Source of the DNA: an uncultured Spirochaetales bacterium
Lineage (GTDB): Bacteria; Spirochaetota; Spirochaetia; Sphaerochaetales; Sphaerochaetaceae
Length of the DNA stretch: 17,063 nt
Assembly (NCBI GenBank): GCA_945947045.1
Contig: CAMEXG010000022.1
Location: forward strand, 1 to 17,063
Reading direction: 5' to 3'
In this document: positions 7,040 through 14,595 of the stretch, one piece after another
Layout of the letters: each line of letters starts with the position of its first letter
Position numbering within the stretch: position 1 is the first letter of the stretch
Position numbers and translations under genes: made by a program
The notes under the pieces: generated by a model
Database searches by the model: none
Told to the model about the DNA's origin: nothing
What the model saw: the letters and a program-made list of their open reading frames with translations, nothing else

Positions 7040-8100
7040 TTATAGATAAGCAGGATGAATTGGAGCTTGAAGTTTTCGATGATGAAGAGAGAACTGTAGA
7101 GCCTTCTTATATAGAGACTGAAGATGCACAGGAGAATATCCTAAGACCAAAGTATTTGACTGATTTTCAGGGACAGAGTGAGCTGAAGGAGAATTTAAAG
7201 ATATATATTGAGGCTGCTAAAAAACGAGGAGAAGCCTTGGATCATATATTCCTTCAGGGGCCTCCCGGACTGGGAAAGACCACACTTGCCTCTATTATTG
7301 CAAATGAAATGGGGTCTGATATTAAGCTAACCAGCGCCACTGCTTTGGATAAGCCTAAAGATCTAGTGGGGATACTTACAAATCTCAGTAAAGGCAGCAT
7401 CCTGTTTATTGATGAAATACATGGTCTTAAAAAGAGCATGGAAGAGACTCTGTACGTTGCAATGGAAGACTACAAAATAGACTGGGTCATCGGCCAAGGT
7501 CCTGCTGCCAGAACTATGAAGATCGACTTGGAACCTTTTACTCTCATTGGTGCGACAACACGTACAGGAGCCGTATCAAAACCATTGGAGAATAGATTTG
7601 GTATACCAATTAAAATAGATCTCTATTCCCCGGAGGAGCTTTCTCTTATTATCAAGCGTAGTGCGAAGATTTTGAACACCAATATTACTGAGGACGCAGT
7701 AATGGCTATTGCAAGGTGTTCTCGTGGCACTCCAAGAATTGCAAATAGAATTTTGAGAAGAGTCAGAGACATTGCTCAGGTAAAGGGCGACGGAACCATT
7801 ACAAGAGAAATGGCCGGGATAGGTTTAGATAAACTCGGTATCGATCACTATGGTCTGGATAAGACTGACAGGGAAATACTCAGAGTGATTATCGAGGTAT
7901 ATAACGGAGGGCCCGTGGGACTGGAAGCTTTGGCTGCTTCAATCAACGATAGTGCTGATACTGTAGAAGTATATTACGAGCCATACCTGATGAGACAAGG
8001 ATATTTAAAGCGTACCACAAGGGGACGCTGTGTCACCCAGAAGGCATATGAAGTTCTGGGAAAGAAGGATATATATGCTGACCAAGGATTTTTACTTTGA
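7036..8100 (+). CDS. ruvB: Holliday junction branch migration ATPase RuvB
   Basis: RuvB is the hexameric AAA+ motor that drives branch migration with RuvA. The protein has 354 residues. Walker A is GPPGLGKTT (75-83) and Walker B is the DE of IDEIHG (125-130), where most relatives have DEIHR. GQGPAARTMKIDL (153-165), TLIGATTRTGAVS (169-181) and ENRFGI (185-190) are the central blocks with the arginine finger and sensor region. The C-terminal winged helix ends with RGRCVTQKAYEVLG. The block usually written SGPAIEKxGDL is TSATALDKPKDL (99-110) here. An acidic extension of about 30 residues precedes the core. The start is TTG at 7036 with a strong AGGAGG (7025-7030) five bases upstream, overlapping the ruvA stop. 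Confidence 0.96.
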   Translation: MIIDKQDELELEVFDDEERTVEPSYIETEDAQENILRPKYLTDFQGQSELKENLKIYIEAAKKRGEALDHIFLQGPPGLGKTTLASIIANEMGSDIKLTSATALDKPKDLVGILTNLSKGSILFIDEIHGLKKSMEETLYVAMEDYKIDWVIGQGPAARTMKIDLEPFTLIGATTRTGAVSKPLENRFGIPIKIDLYSPEELSLIIKRSAKILNTNITEDAVMAIARCSRGTPRIANRILRRVRDIAQVKGDGTITREMAGIGLDKLGIDHYGLDKTDREILRVIIEVYNGGPVGLEALAASINDSADTVEVYYEPYLMRQGYLKRTTRGRCVTQKAYEVLGKKDIYADQGFLL

Positions 8101-9118
8101 TCTACCAGACTCTCTTATTGCTCAGGAGCCTAGTGAAAAGAGAGGAGAGGACAGACTCCTTGTACTAGATAAAAATACAGGTGAATACAAAGACATGATG
8201 ATGTCTGATTTTCCATCCCTTCTCCCTGAAAACTCTGTATTGGTTGTAAATAACTCTAAAGTCAGAAAAGCAAGAACTTATGCAGAGAGCGTGGAGACAG
8301 GGGGAGTCGTGGAGTTTCTTTTCCTAGGGAAAAACGGTGACGGATCATGGAAAGCCATGGTCACTAAATCAAAAAGACAGAGAAAAGGTAAGAAATTTGT
8401 CTGGAAAGATAGTGAAGGGAAGGCATATGTTTTTGCTGAGATCGAGAAAGAGAATGAAGATGGAACAAGAGATGTTCGTTTTGAACGGGATATCGACGAA
8501 AACTTCTTCCAGACTTTAGGTCATGTTCCACTCCCTCCATATATTAAACGTGAAGACAACTGGAAGGATGAGAAACGATATCAGACCATATATGCAAAAA
8601 AAGAGGGCAGTGTGGCTGCTCCGACTGCAGGTCTTCACTTTACTCCCGAGATAATGGAAAAGATTAAAAAGAGGGGGATTAAGATTTATGAAGTCACTCT
8701 CCATGTAGGTGCCGGCACTTTCCTTCCTGTTCGAAGCGAAGAGATAGAGAACCACCATATGCACACAGAAAGCTTTGAGATTAGTAAAGAGACACTTGAT
8801 GGGCTTAATAAAGCCAAAATGGAAGGTAAGACTATAGTAGCTGTAGGCACTACATCCATTAGAACTCTTGAAAGTGCATCCAATGAAGACGGGGTTCTTG
8901 AAAAAATGAAGGGCGATACCTCCATCTTTATATATCCGGGGTACAAGTTTAAGTTTGTAGATAACCTTTTGACAAACTTCCATACGCCGGAGTCCACTCT
9001 ATTAATGCTGGTATCCGCCCTTGCAGGAAAAGACCATATTCTAGCTTCCTACCGCCATGCAGTAGAAGAGAAATACAGATTCTTCTCCTACGGAGACGCA
9101 ATGTTCATTAAAGGTTAG
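8075..9118 (+). CDS. queA: tRNA preQ1(34) S-adenosylmethionine ribosyltransferase-isomerase
   Basis: QueA moves the ribose part of SAM onto preQ1 at tRNA position 34 to give epoxyqueuosine. The protein has 347 residues, normal for the family. Marks are DFYFDLPDSLIAQEP (5-19), RLLVLDK (27-33), VVNNSKVRKAR (57-67), VAAPTAGLHFT (180-190), LHVGAGTFLPVR (209-220), HMHTESF (228-234), AVGTTSIRTLES (256-267) and NFHTPESTLLMLVSALAG (301-318). ATG at 8075 is the start, because GAAGGA (8064-8069) is five bases upstream and the protein then begins as the family does. A longer in-frame reading from 8030 adds residues inside ruvB. It overlaps ruvB by 26 bases. Other queuosine genes are not in the window. 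Confidence 0.96.
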   Translation: MLTKDFYFDLPDSLIAQEPSEKRGEDRLLVLDKNTGEYKDMMMSDFPSLLPENSVLVVNNSKVRKARTYAESVETGGVVEFLFLGKNGDGSWKAMVTKSKRQRKGKKFVWKDSEGKAYVFAEIEKENEDGTRDVRFERDIDENFFQTLGHVPLPPYIKREDNWKDEKRYQTIYAKKEGSVAAPTAGLHFTPEIMEKIKKRGIKIYEVTLHVGAGTFLPVRSEEIENHHMHTESFEISKETLDGLNKAKMEGKTIVAVGTTSIRTLESASNEDGVLEKMKGDTSIFIYPGYKFKFVDNLLTNFHTPESTLLMLVSALAGKDHILASYRHAVEEKYRFFSYGDAMFIKG

Positions 9119-9722
9119 TGGATTTTAGCCAAGTCCAGATTTCTTCCTCTACTTCCTCGATTGATTTCTCTCCGTCTACATAGAGATAATTCACACTCTC
9201 GGGGAGAGAGGAGAATTGTTTAAGATAGTTTTCTCTTACTTTTTTAAGAAACTCCAATCTTTCAAACAACTCTTTTTCACATCCTCGTCTCTCGATTCTC
9301 TTCATACATGACTCTGGAGAAGTGTCAACGAATATCAAATGACTGGGATGGGGGAATCTACTATTGATGGCTTCTATGTATTCCAGGTTGCATTCAGCAC
9401 CTTGATATGCAATGGAGGAGTATTTGTATCTATCTGTGATAATATAACAGCCGTCTTCAATCATCTTCAAGAGACCATATTCTTCATTAAATAGATGATC
9501 GTCTCTGTCTGCGGAGAATAGAAGTGCCAATGCTTCAGGAGTGGTTTTGATTTTCTTTTGTAATACATCCCTGACTATTCTGCCGATTGGATTATCTGTA
9601 GGCTCATGGGTAATAAAAACTTTCTTGCCTTCTTCCTCAAGTCTTTTGGCAATCAGATGCATTTGAGTAGTAGTTCCCGCTCCATCTAAGCCTTCAATTA
9701 CAATTGTATTGTCCATATTCAT
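9108..9722 (-). CDS. tmk: Thymidylate kinase
   Basis: Tmk phosphorylates dTMP to dTDP for DNA synthesis. The protein has 204 residues. The P-loop region is IEGLDGAGTTTQ (9-20), where the usual lysine of GxxGxGK[ST] is threonine (T17). HEPTDNPIGRIVRDVL (39-54) carries the conserved EPT/R substrate segment. FSADRDDH (69-76) and DRYKYSSIAYQGA (97-109) are the other family blocks, and ERRGCEKELFERLEF (144-158) is the lid. I chose ATG at 9722 because GGAG lies five bases upstream. A second ATG two codons later is possible, and the longer reading to 9812 covers the promoter. Its 3' end overlaps queA by 11 bases, tail to tail, leaving no room for a terminator. Confidence 0.93.
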   Translation of the reverse strand: MNMDNTIVIEGLDGAGTTTQMHLIAKRLEEEGKKVFITHEPTDNPIGRIVRDVLQKKIKTTPEALALLFSADRDDHLFNEEYGLLKMIEDGCYIITDRYKYSSIAYQGAECNLEYIEAINSRFPHPSHLIFVDTSPESCMKRIERRGCEKELFERLEFLKKVRENYLKQFSSLPESVNYLYVDGEKSIEEVEEEIWTWLKSTNL

Positions 9723-9758
9723 ATTTTCTCCATTTATCACAGCTGGAAAAAATGTTAG

Positions 9759-9764
9759 ATTATA
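9759..9764 (-). promoter_or_regulatory. -10 element for tmk
   Basis: Read on the minus strand this is a perfect TATAAT. It would start the transcript near 9752, leaving a leader of about 30 bases that contains GGAG before the ATG. No convincing -35 is seen 16-18 bases upstream. The core TTATAA (9760-9765) is self-complementary, so the same site might also serve the tamB side. Confidence 0.5.
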
Positions 9765-9800
9765 AAAAGTAAACTGTAAATCTGCTTTTGAGGTGATGGG

Positions 9801-12800
9801 TTGAAATTTCACAGTAATCTGAAGACCGTATTAATAACTTTAGCTGTTCTTCTGATGTTTATATTCAGTTCTGTATTTATTATTACAGAACTAGACCTTA
9901 CTTCGCCCACACTTTTAGTTACAAACAGCCTGTTCCAGAACTTTACTGAGGTAGACGGAGACATCGCCCTTTCCTTTGATTCTATGGAACGAAACTTCAG
10001 GGATAGGGTCAAAGTCAACAACATTAAAGTAAAGTATAAAGATAATGAAATCGCCCAAATAGAATCTCTTGAAATAAAAATGGGTGTCTTTGACCTTCTT
10101 TCATACTTATTTAGAGGGAAGACAGGTGCAGTAATCTTGGCTCAAAATGGAGAGGTTAAACTGACACAGTCGTTCTTTGACAGCCTAAATGACAAGGATA
10201 TCTCTCAATCAAAAGCTGGGAGTGAGAAAAAAGAAGCCGTTTATAACTTCACTCTTAAATTAGAGGACTTTTCAATCTCTCTTTTTGATAAGTGGATGAT
10301 TGAAGGTGTCTCGGCATCGGTGGATATGGATGAGAAGATATCGAAACTGGATGCTGTAGTCAGTATTCCTCAGGTTATGCTTTCATATAATGAATATGAA
10401 ATAGGGTTAAAGGAAATATCTGTCAATCTGGATAAGAAAGAAGAGATCAGGACGAAGTTGTCAGTTGACTCTATTAATATTAACTCATCTTCTTTCTCTA
10501 TAGAAACCGGTGTGTTGAGAGGAGACGCTTTAATTGGTTCTCTCAATTCAATTAAAGATATTCAAGGCGATATCCATATTCAGAACGCTCTTGTCTCTAT
10601 TCCTGAGGGTGAGATAAATCTTAGTCCTATTTCATTGTCTTTAAATAAAGAAGGGGCGTCTTTACATCTCGATGCTATAGAAGGTTTCTATAAAGACATA
10701 AGAATAAAGGCTGAAGACAGCGTAATTAAAAGTGCTGACTTTAAAGAGTTCAGTGCAGAAAGTGAAATAATAAACGGTGTTTATTCAGGTCATAAATTCT
10801 CATTGAAAAACCTAGAGCTTCCTTCATTGAAAATCGAAGATAAAAATGCCTCTCTCTCCTTCCAGTCATTCAGCGTGGATAATCTTGAGACTCTGACAAA
10901 TAACATTATTTCCAAGGCTATTGTAAACGATTGTTCGTTACTTCTAGACTATGAAGATAAGATTTCCCTTTCCTTTGGCTTTAATTCCGTCATTACGCCG
11001 AAAAGTACTGTTACAGGTGATATCTTGATCGGTTTTGATATAGATTTATTAATGAATGGAAGGGATGTAGAGAGTTTCAACATCTATTCGAGAGATATAT
11101 ACCTGGGGTATGGAGACAAGAAGGACAATAAGCTGGAAGTCAGTGGAAGTAGGGAAGAAATAGACTTAAAACTGGAATATGGGCTAATTGATGTAGATCT
11201 TTCCCTTGATCTAGAAAAAAAGGCAATAGTTGGAAAACTTAATCTATCCGATTATCCTGTTTCGACTATATACACTATTCTAGACGACAGAATAAGTAAT
11301 CTAGATAAATACATACCATCATCATCCACCATTACCTGCATCTTGGATATAGATGGTAACTTCGATACCAAGAATACAGTGCCTTTTATTGGAGACCTTT
11401 CTTACAAAGCTGAAATATCGGAAGTCACATTGGGTGGTTTAGAGTCATTTGTCTCATCAAAATGTGGTTTGGTATTTAATGAAGATTCGATTGTTATTAA
11501 CGACCTTCAGCTAAATACCAAGTACTTCAATTCTGTTCTAAATGGACTACTTCCTTATGATAAAATGCTTCCTTCCCTAGATTTCTCTCTTTCTCTTCCT
11601 GAAGGAAAAGAATTAGTTCAGGGTTTTGCAAAACTTTATAATGAAAATAGTTATGAGTTCTCCTTTGATGTAGTTGCATTGGAGAATACATCGCTTATTG
11701 GCAGAGTGGACTATAGAAATGATGAAATAAAAGGTGACAGTGTCCTGACAACAATGGGTACAGAGAGACCTTTTGAATTTAATGTCGATTTAAAAGAGAA
11801 GTCTTTCAATGCCAAGAGCTCTAAAATGATTCTAAATGGCAGTTTCTCTAGCATATTCGAAGCCTCTCTCTCACTCAATAGATTGGATTTGGTAAGAGAT
11901 GGAAAGAATACTCCTATGTATATGGATGGATTATTCCGTCTAAGCTCAACTGAAGAGGGCTGGAATATCAAGGGAGACAATATACTATTGGAGAATTTGT
12001 GGTTTATTCCATCCTCACCATCTGCCAAACTCAGTTTGATTGGAAACGAGAATGAGATATCTATTCCAGAGTTACATATAAGCACTAACGACACCGAGTA
12101 TTTCAAGGGTAAAATATACTTTGACCTTAAGTCTTTTGATTTGTCGGGAACACTTGACGCCCTGGAGGGTGAAGGAGATCTTGTCTTCTCCTTTACTAAA
12201 GATGAATTATATTCAGGCTTTATCAGGGTGAGAAGTCTTGATCTATCTCCTTTCGGCATAAAAGACATGTATGCAGACGTAAACCTTACTGGCAGAGCCA
12301 GCAGAGTAGAGGATTTGTCCATGGATGGTAAGATTTATGTATTATCATCCGACAGTGTAAACGATGAAAGAAAGATAACTGCAGACATTTCCATAAACAG
12401 CGATTCACTTCTTCTTGACCAAATTAAGTTTACAAACTCCGGATTCTCTATTGAAATAGACTCCATCGCCTGGAATTCAATAGACGGAGTGCTAAAAGTA
12501 GGAGAGGGTAGATTCAGGATGAAGGGTGAGCATGTGGACAGAGATTACCCGATATCTGCTGACTTTGACCTGAGTATCATGATGTATGACGAGGAGAATC
12601 TTTATTATTCTCTCTATAATGCTTTGAAAGATGGAGGAGAAGGAATAAAGCTGGAGTTTAATCTTAAGTCTCTTGATGTCGATAACTCCAGAATACTCGT
12701 TGAAAATAAATACACAAAAGGAATAATCCACGACAGAACAATCGACTTTGAGGGCTCTCTCATTAATGGTTGGTTTAATTTTGACTTGTTGAAGTTTAAA

Positions 12801-14354
12801 TTGGATATTGACGCTTATCCTCTGATTTCTCTCTCTTTGAATGGAGATATTGTTGACGGAATTAATGCAAACGTAGATATCAAGTCTTTCAACATGTATT
12901 TCATAAATACGTTTATGAACCCTCCTTTTATTACTTTTGACGAGTGCTATTTAAAGGGAGAGGCCGGAATACTGGCAAAAGACGGCGTCTATACTTTAAA
13001 TGGTAATTTAAGTGCAGATGAAATGGGAGTAAATATATTCTGGGTTCCAGACCAAAAAGTAATAATTCATAACCCTACATTTACTCTATGGAACAATGAT
13101 CTACGCTCTAGTGTGTCCAAGGCCACTGTCATAGACTACACTACTTATGAAAGAAAGAGCATCGATATGTATGCAGGTCTTACTCTTACTCCCACTCTAT
13201 CAATAGAAGGATATGTAGCCGAAATGTGGATGAATGAAGATAATCCGGTAAGAATAAGACTGCCTCTTCCAATGATGGGCATAGACGTTCTTGCCAACGG
13301 TTACGGCCACTACTATATGAAGACTACGGAAGGTGAGGCTATGGTCAATGACGGCGAATTGAACGTCGTTGACAGCGAAGTGACCATTGGCATGAATCCA
13401 TATCCGGAGTGGTATAAATTAAAAGGCGATGCAGATGTGGATTTGATCCTTAACTTCAAGAGAAACAACAGAGTAATATATCCGGCTCAAGCGGATCCTA
13501 TTATATCAATCACCCTGGATGAAGACAGCAGCGTCAAGTTTGTCAAGAAAGGAAAAGATATCAGAGTACAGGGGGATATAGACATAAGGGGAGGAGAAAT
13601 ATTCTACTTCCAGAAATACTTCTATATTACAGAAGGAAATATTTCATTCCCTGATCCTAACAAGCTTGATCCCAAGATTAACTTGAGGGCCACATTAAGG
13701 ACTTATGACAGTGAAAGTAACAGAGTAGAAGTATATCTAGTAATGAAGGATAATACTTTTGAAAACATCAATCCTACTCTTGAAAGCTCTCCTGCCAAAG
13801 ACCTAAATGAAATAATGGAGATTTTGGGACAGTCCATTCTTCCTTCCTCTACATATGGAACTGTAAGCGTCGGCAGCGTCACACAGCTTGTTACCGAAGG
13901 TATAGATATTCTAGGCAGGTTGGGAATCGTCACCACTTCCAATCCTATTTCCGGCATGAATCAGTCCTTGAAGGAGTTCTTCGGTGTAGATTCATTCTCC
14001 CTGCATTCCAATATCGTCAACAACATCCTCTCTGACACTATATCTTCATCATTGACTGACAACTACAGTTCCTATTCACCTATGGCCAGATATCTTGATG
14101 GTACCACCTTGAATATAGGAAAGTATCTTTCTTCAGACTTCTATCTACAGGGAATGATACATCTCTCGGCAAATAAGAATTCAAAAGATAAATATACATT
14201 TATCTCAGATGATCTTGTTCTTGATACAGAGTTTAGTTTGGAATGGATGAATCCTGCATTTAAGATTACATTCACTACGTCTCCTTCGTACTTCTCTCTC
14301 TACTCGCTTATGGATACATTCAGGTTCTCTATTTCAAAGACTATTAATTTCTGA
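9801..14354 (+). CDS. tamB: TamB-like AsmA-family envelope protein (DUF490)
   Basis: This 1517-residue protein is anchored by one N-terminal membrane helix (about 10-28) and continues as a very long beta-rich chain of hydrophobic and polar alternation, as expected of a bridge-like lipid-conducting groove. The C-terminal TamB domain (from about 1080) is recognisable by GDIDIRGGEIFYFQKYFYI and EGNISFPDPNKLDPKINL (about 1255-1295), then SPAKDLNEIMEILGQ (about 1332-1346). The last residues, FRFSISKTINF, alternate like a beta-barrel terminal strand. Known TamB proteins work with Omp85 proteins, and in Borrelia TamB binds BamA, which fits bamA being next. The start is TTG at 9801 with AGGTGA (9791-9796) four bases upstream. 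Other upstream ATG or GTG codons are out of frame. Confidence 0.9.
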   Translation: MKFHSNLKTVLITLAVLLMFIFSSVFIITELDLTSPTLLVTNSLFQNFTEVDGDIALSFDSMERNFRDRVKVNNIKVKYKDNEIAQIESLEIKMGVFDLLSYLFRGKTGAVILAQNGEVKLTQSFFDSLNDKDISQSKAGSEKKEAVYNFTLKLEDFSISLFDKWMIEGVSASVDMDEKISKLDAVVSIPQVMLSYNEYEIGLKEISVNLDKKEEIRTKLSVDSININSSSFSIETGVLRGDALIGSLNSIKDIQGDIHIQNALVSIPEGEINLSPISLSLNKEGASLHLDAIEGFYKDIRIKAEDSVIKSADFKEFSAESEIINGVYSGHKFSLKNLELPSLKIEDKNASLSFQSFSVDNLETLTNNIISKAIVNDCSLLLDYEDKISLSFGFNSVITPKSTVTGDILIGFDIDLLMNGRDVESFNIYSRDIYLGYGDKKDNKLEVSGSREEIDLKLEYGLIDVDLSLDLEKKAIVGKLNLSDYPVSTIYTILDDRISNLDKYIPSSSTITCILDIDGNFDTKNTVPFIGDLSYKAEISEVTLGGLESFVSSKCGLVFNEDSIVINDLQLNTKYFNSVLNGLLPYDKMLPSLDFSLSLPEGKELVQGFAKLYNENSYEFSFDVVALENTSLIGRVDYRNDEIKGDSVLTTMGTERPFEFNVDLKEKSFNAKSSKMILNGSFSSIFEASLSLNRLDLVRDGKNTPMYMDGLFRLSSTEEGWNIKGDNILLENLWFIPSSPSAKLSLIGNENEISIPELHISTNDTEYFKGKIYFDLKSFDLSGTLDALEGEGDLVFSFTKDELYSGFIRVRSLDLSPFGIKDMYADVNLTGRASRVEDLSMDGKIYVLSSDSVNDERKITADISINSDSLLLDQIKFTNSGFSIEIDSIAWNSIDGVLKVGEGRFRMKGEHVDRDYPISADFDLSIMMYDEENLYYSLYNALKDGGEGIKLEFNLKSLDVDNSRILVENKYTKGIIHDRTIDFEGSLINGWFNFDLLKFKLDIDAYPLISLSLNGDIVDGINANVDIKSFNMYFINTFMNPPFITFDECYLKGEAGILAKDGVYTLNGNLSADEMGVNIFWVPDQKVIIHNPTFTLWNNDLRSSVSKATVIDYTTYERKSIDMYAGLTLTPTLSIEGYVAEMWMNEDNPVRIRLPLPMMGIDVLANGYGHYYMKTTEGEAMVNDGELNVVDSEVTIGMNPYPEWYKLKGDADVDLILNFKRNNRVIYPAQADPIISITLDEDSSVKFVKKGKDIRVQGDIDIRGGEIFYFQKYFYITEGNISFPDPNKLDPKINLRATLRTYDSESNRVEVYLVMKDNTFENINPTLESSPAKDLNEIMEILGQSILPSSTYGTVSVGSVTQLVTEGIDILGRLGIVTTSNPISGMNQSLKEFFGVDSFSLHSNIVNNILSDTISSSLTDNYSSYSPMARYLDGTTLNIGKYLSSDFYLQGMIHLSANKNSKDKYTFISDDLVLDTEFSLEWMNPAFKITFTTSPSYFSLYSLMDTFRFSISKTINF

Positions 14355-14382
14355 TTCACACAATCAACATATTCCCTTATAT

Positions 14383-14387
14383 AGGAG
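14383..14387 (+). promoter_or_regulatory. Ribosome binding site before a short ORF
   Basis: AGGAG lies four bases before ATG 14392. It is a good Shine-Dalgarno sequence in the tamB-bamA gap, but the ORF behind it has no recognisable features. Confidence 0.35.
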
Positions 14388-14391
14388 TTGT

Positions 14392-14595
14392 ATGTATCTT
14401 TTTAAGAATAAAGAAAATAGTAAATATGTCAGAAAGGCTGTTTCATATCCTTTCCATTTGAGACTTTCTTTCTTTTCTGATAAAATCATCTACGAGGTTA
14501 ATGATGTTGAAAATAAAAAAAATATTAGTTCTCATTCTCCTATTGACAATTCTTATTCCAATTTTCGCTTCAAGCGACAATTGGTACGAAGGTAA
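14392..14595 (+). CDS. Possible short ORF running into bamA, 67 codons
   Basis: I do not recognise this 67-residue basic peptide. It begins MYLFKNKENS and has no signal peptide, membrane helix or motif. Support is limited to the AGGAG four bases before its ATG. Its last third (14504-14595) overlaps bamA in another frame, and the bamA promoter lies within it, so it would only be read from transcripts coming through tamB. It may be a leader ORF that affects bamA translation, or chance. Confidence 0.2.
   Translation: MYLFKNKENSKYVRKAVSYPFHLRLSFFSDKIIYEVNDVENKKNISSHSPIDNSYSNFRFKRQLVRR
14458..14486 (+). promoter_or_regulatory. bamA promoter
   Basis: TTGAGA (14458-14463), 17 bases, then TAAAAT (14481-14486) preceded by TGA (extended -10). 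Five of six bases match consensus in each box, making this the best promoter in the window. The start would fall near 14493, giving bamA a leader of only about 11 bases that begins at or next to GAGGT (14494-14498). Confidence 0.75.

Noticed and set aside
8030..8074. Longer start for queA
   Set aside because: The extra residues come from ruvB in another frame and match nothing in the QueA family. ATG 8075 has GAAGGA at a good distance.
8516..8983. A 155-codon antisense frame inside queA
   Set aside because: The whole stretch is explained by conserved QueA blocks on the plus strand.
9723..9812. Longer N-terminus for thymidylate kinase
   Set aside because: The 30 extra residues cover the TATAAT and GGAG signals and have no family match. 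The P-loop should be near the N-terminus.
11711..12322. A 203-codon antisense frame inside tamB
   Set aside because: It is a shadow of tamB with no motif, no ribosome binding site and no gap in the sense frame.
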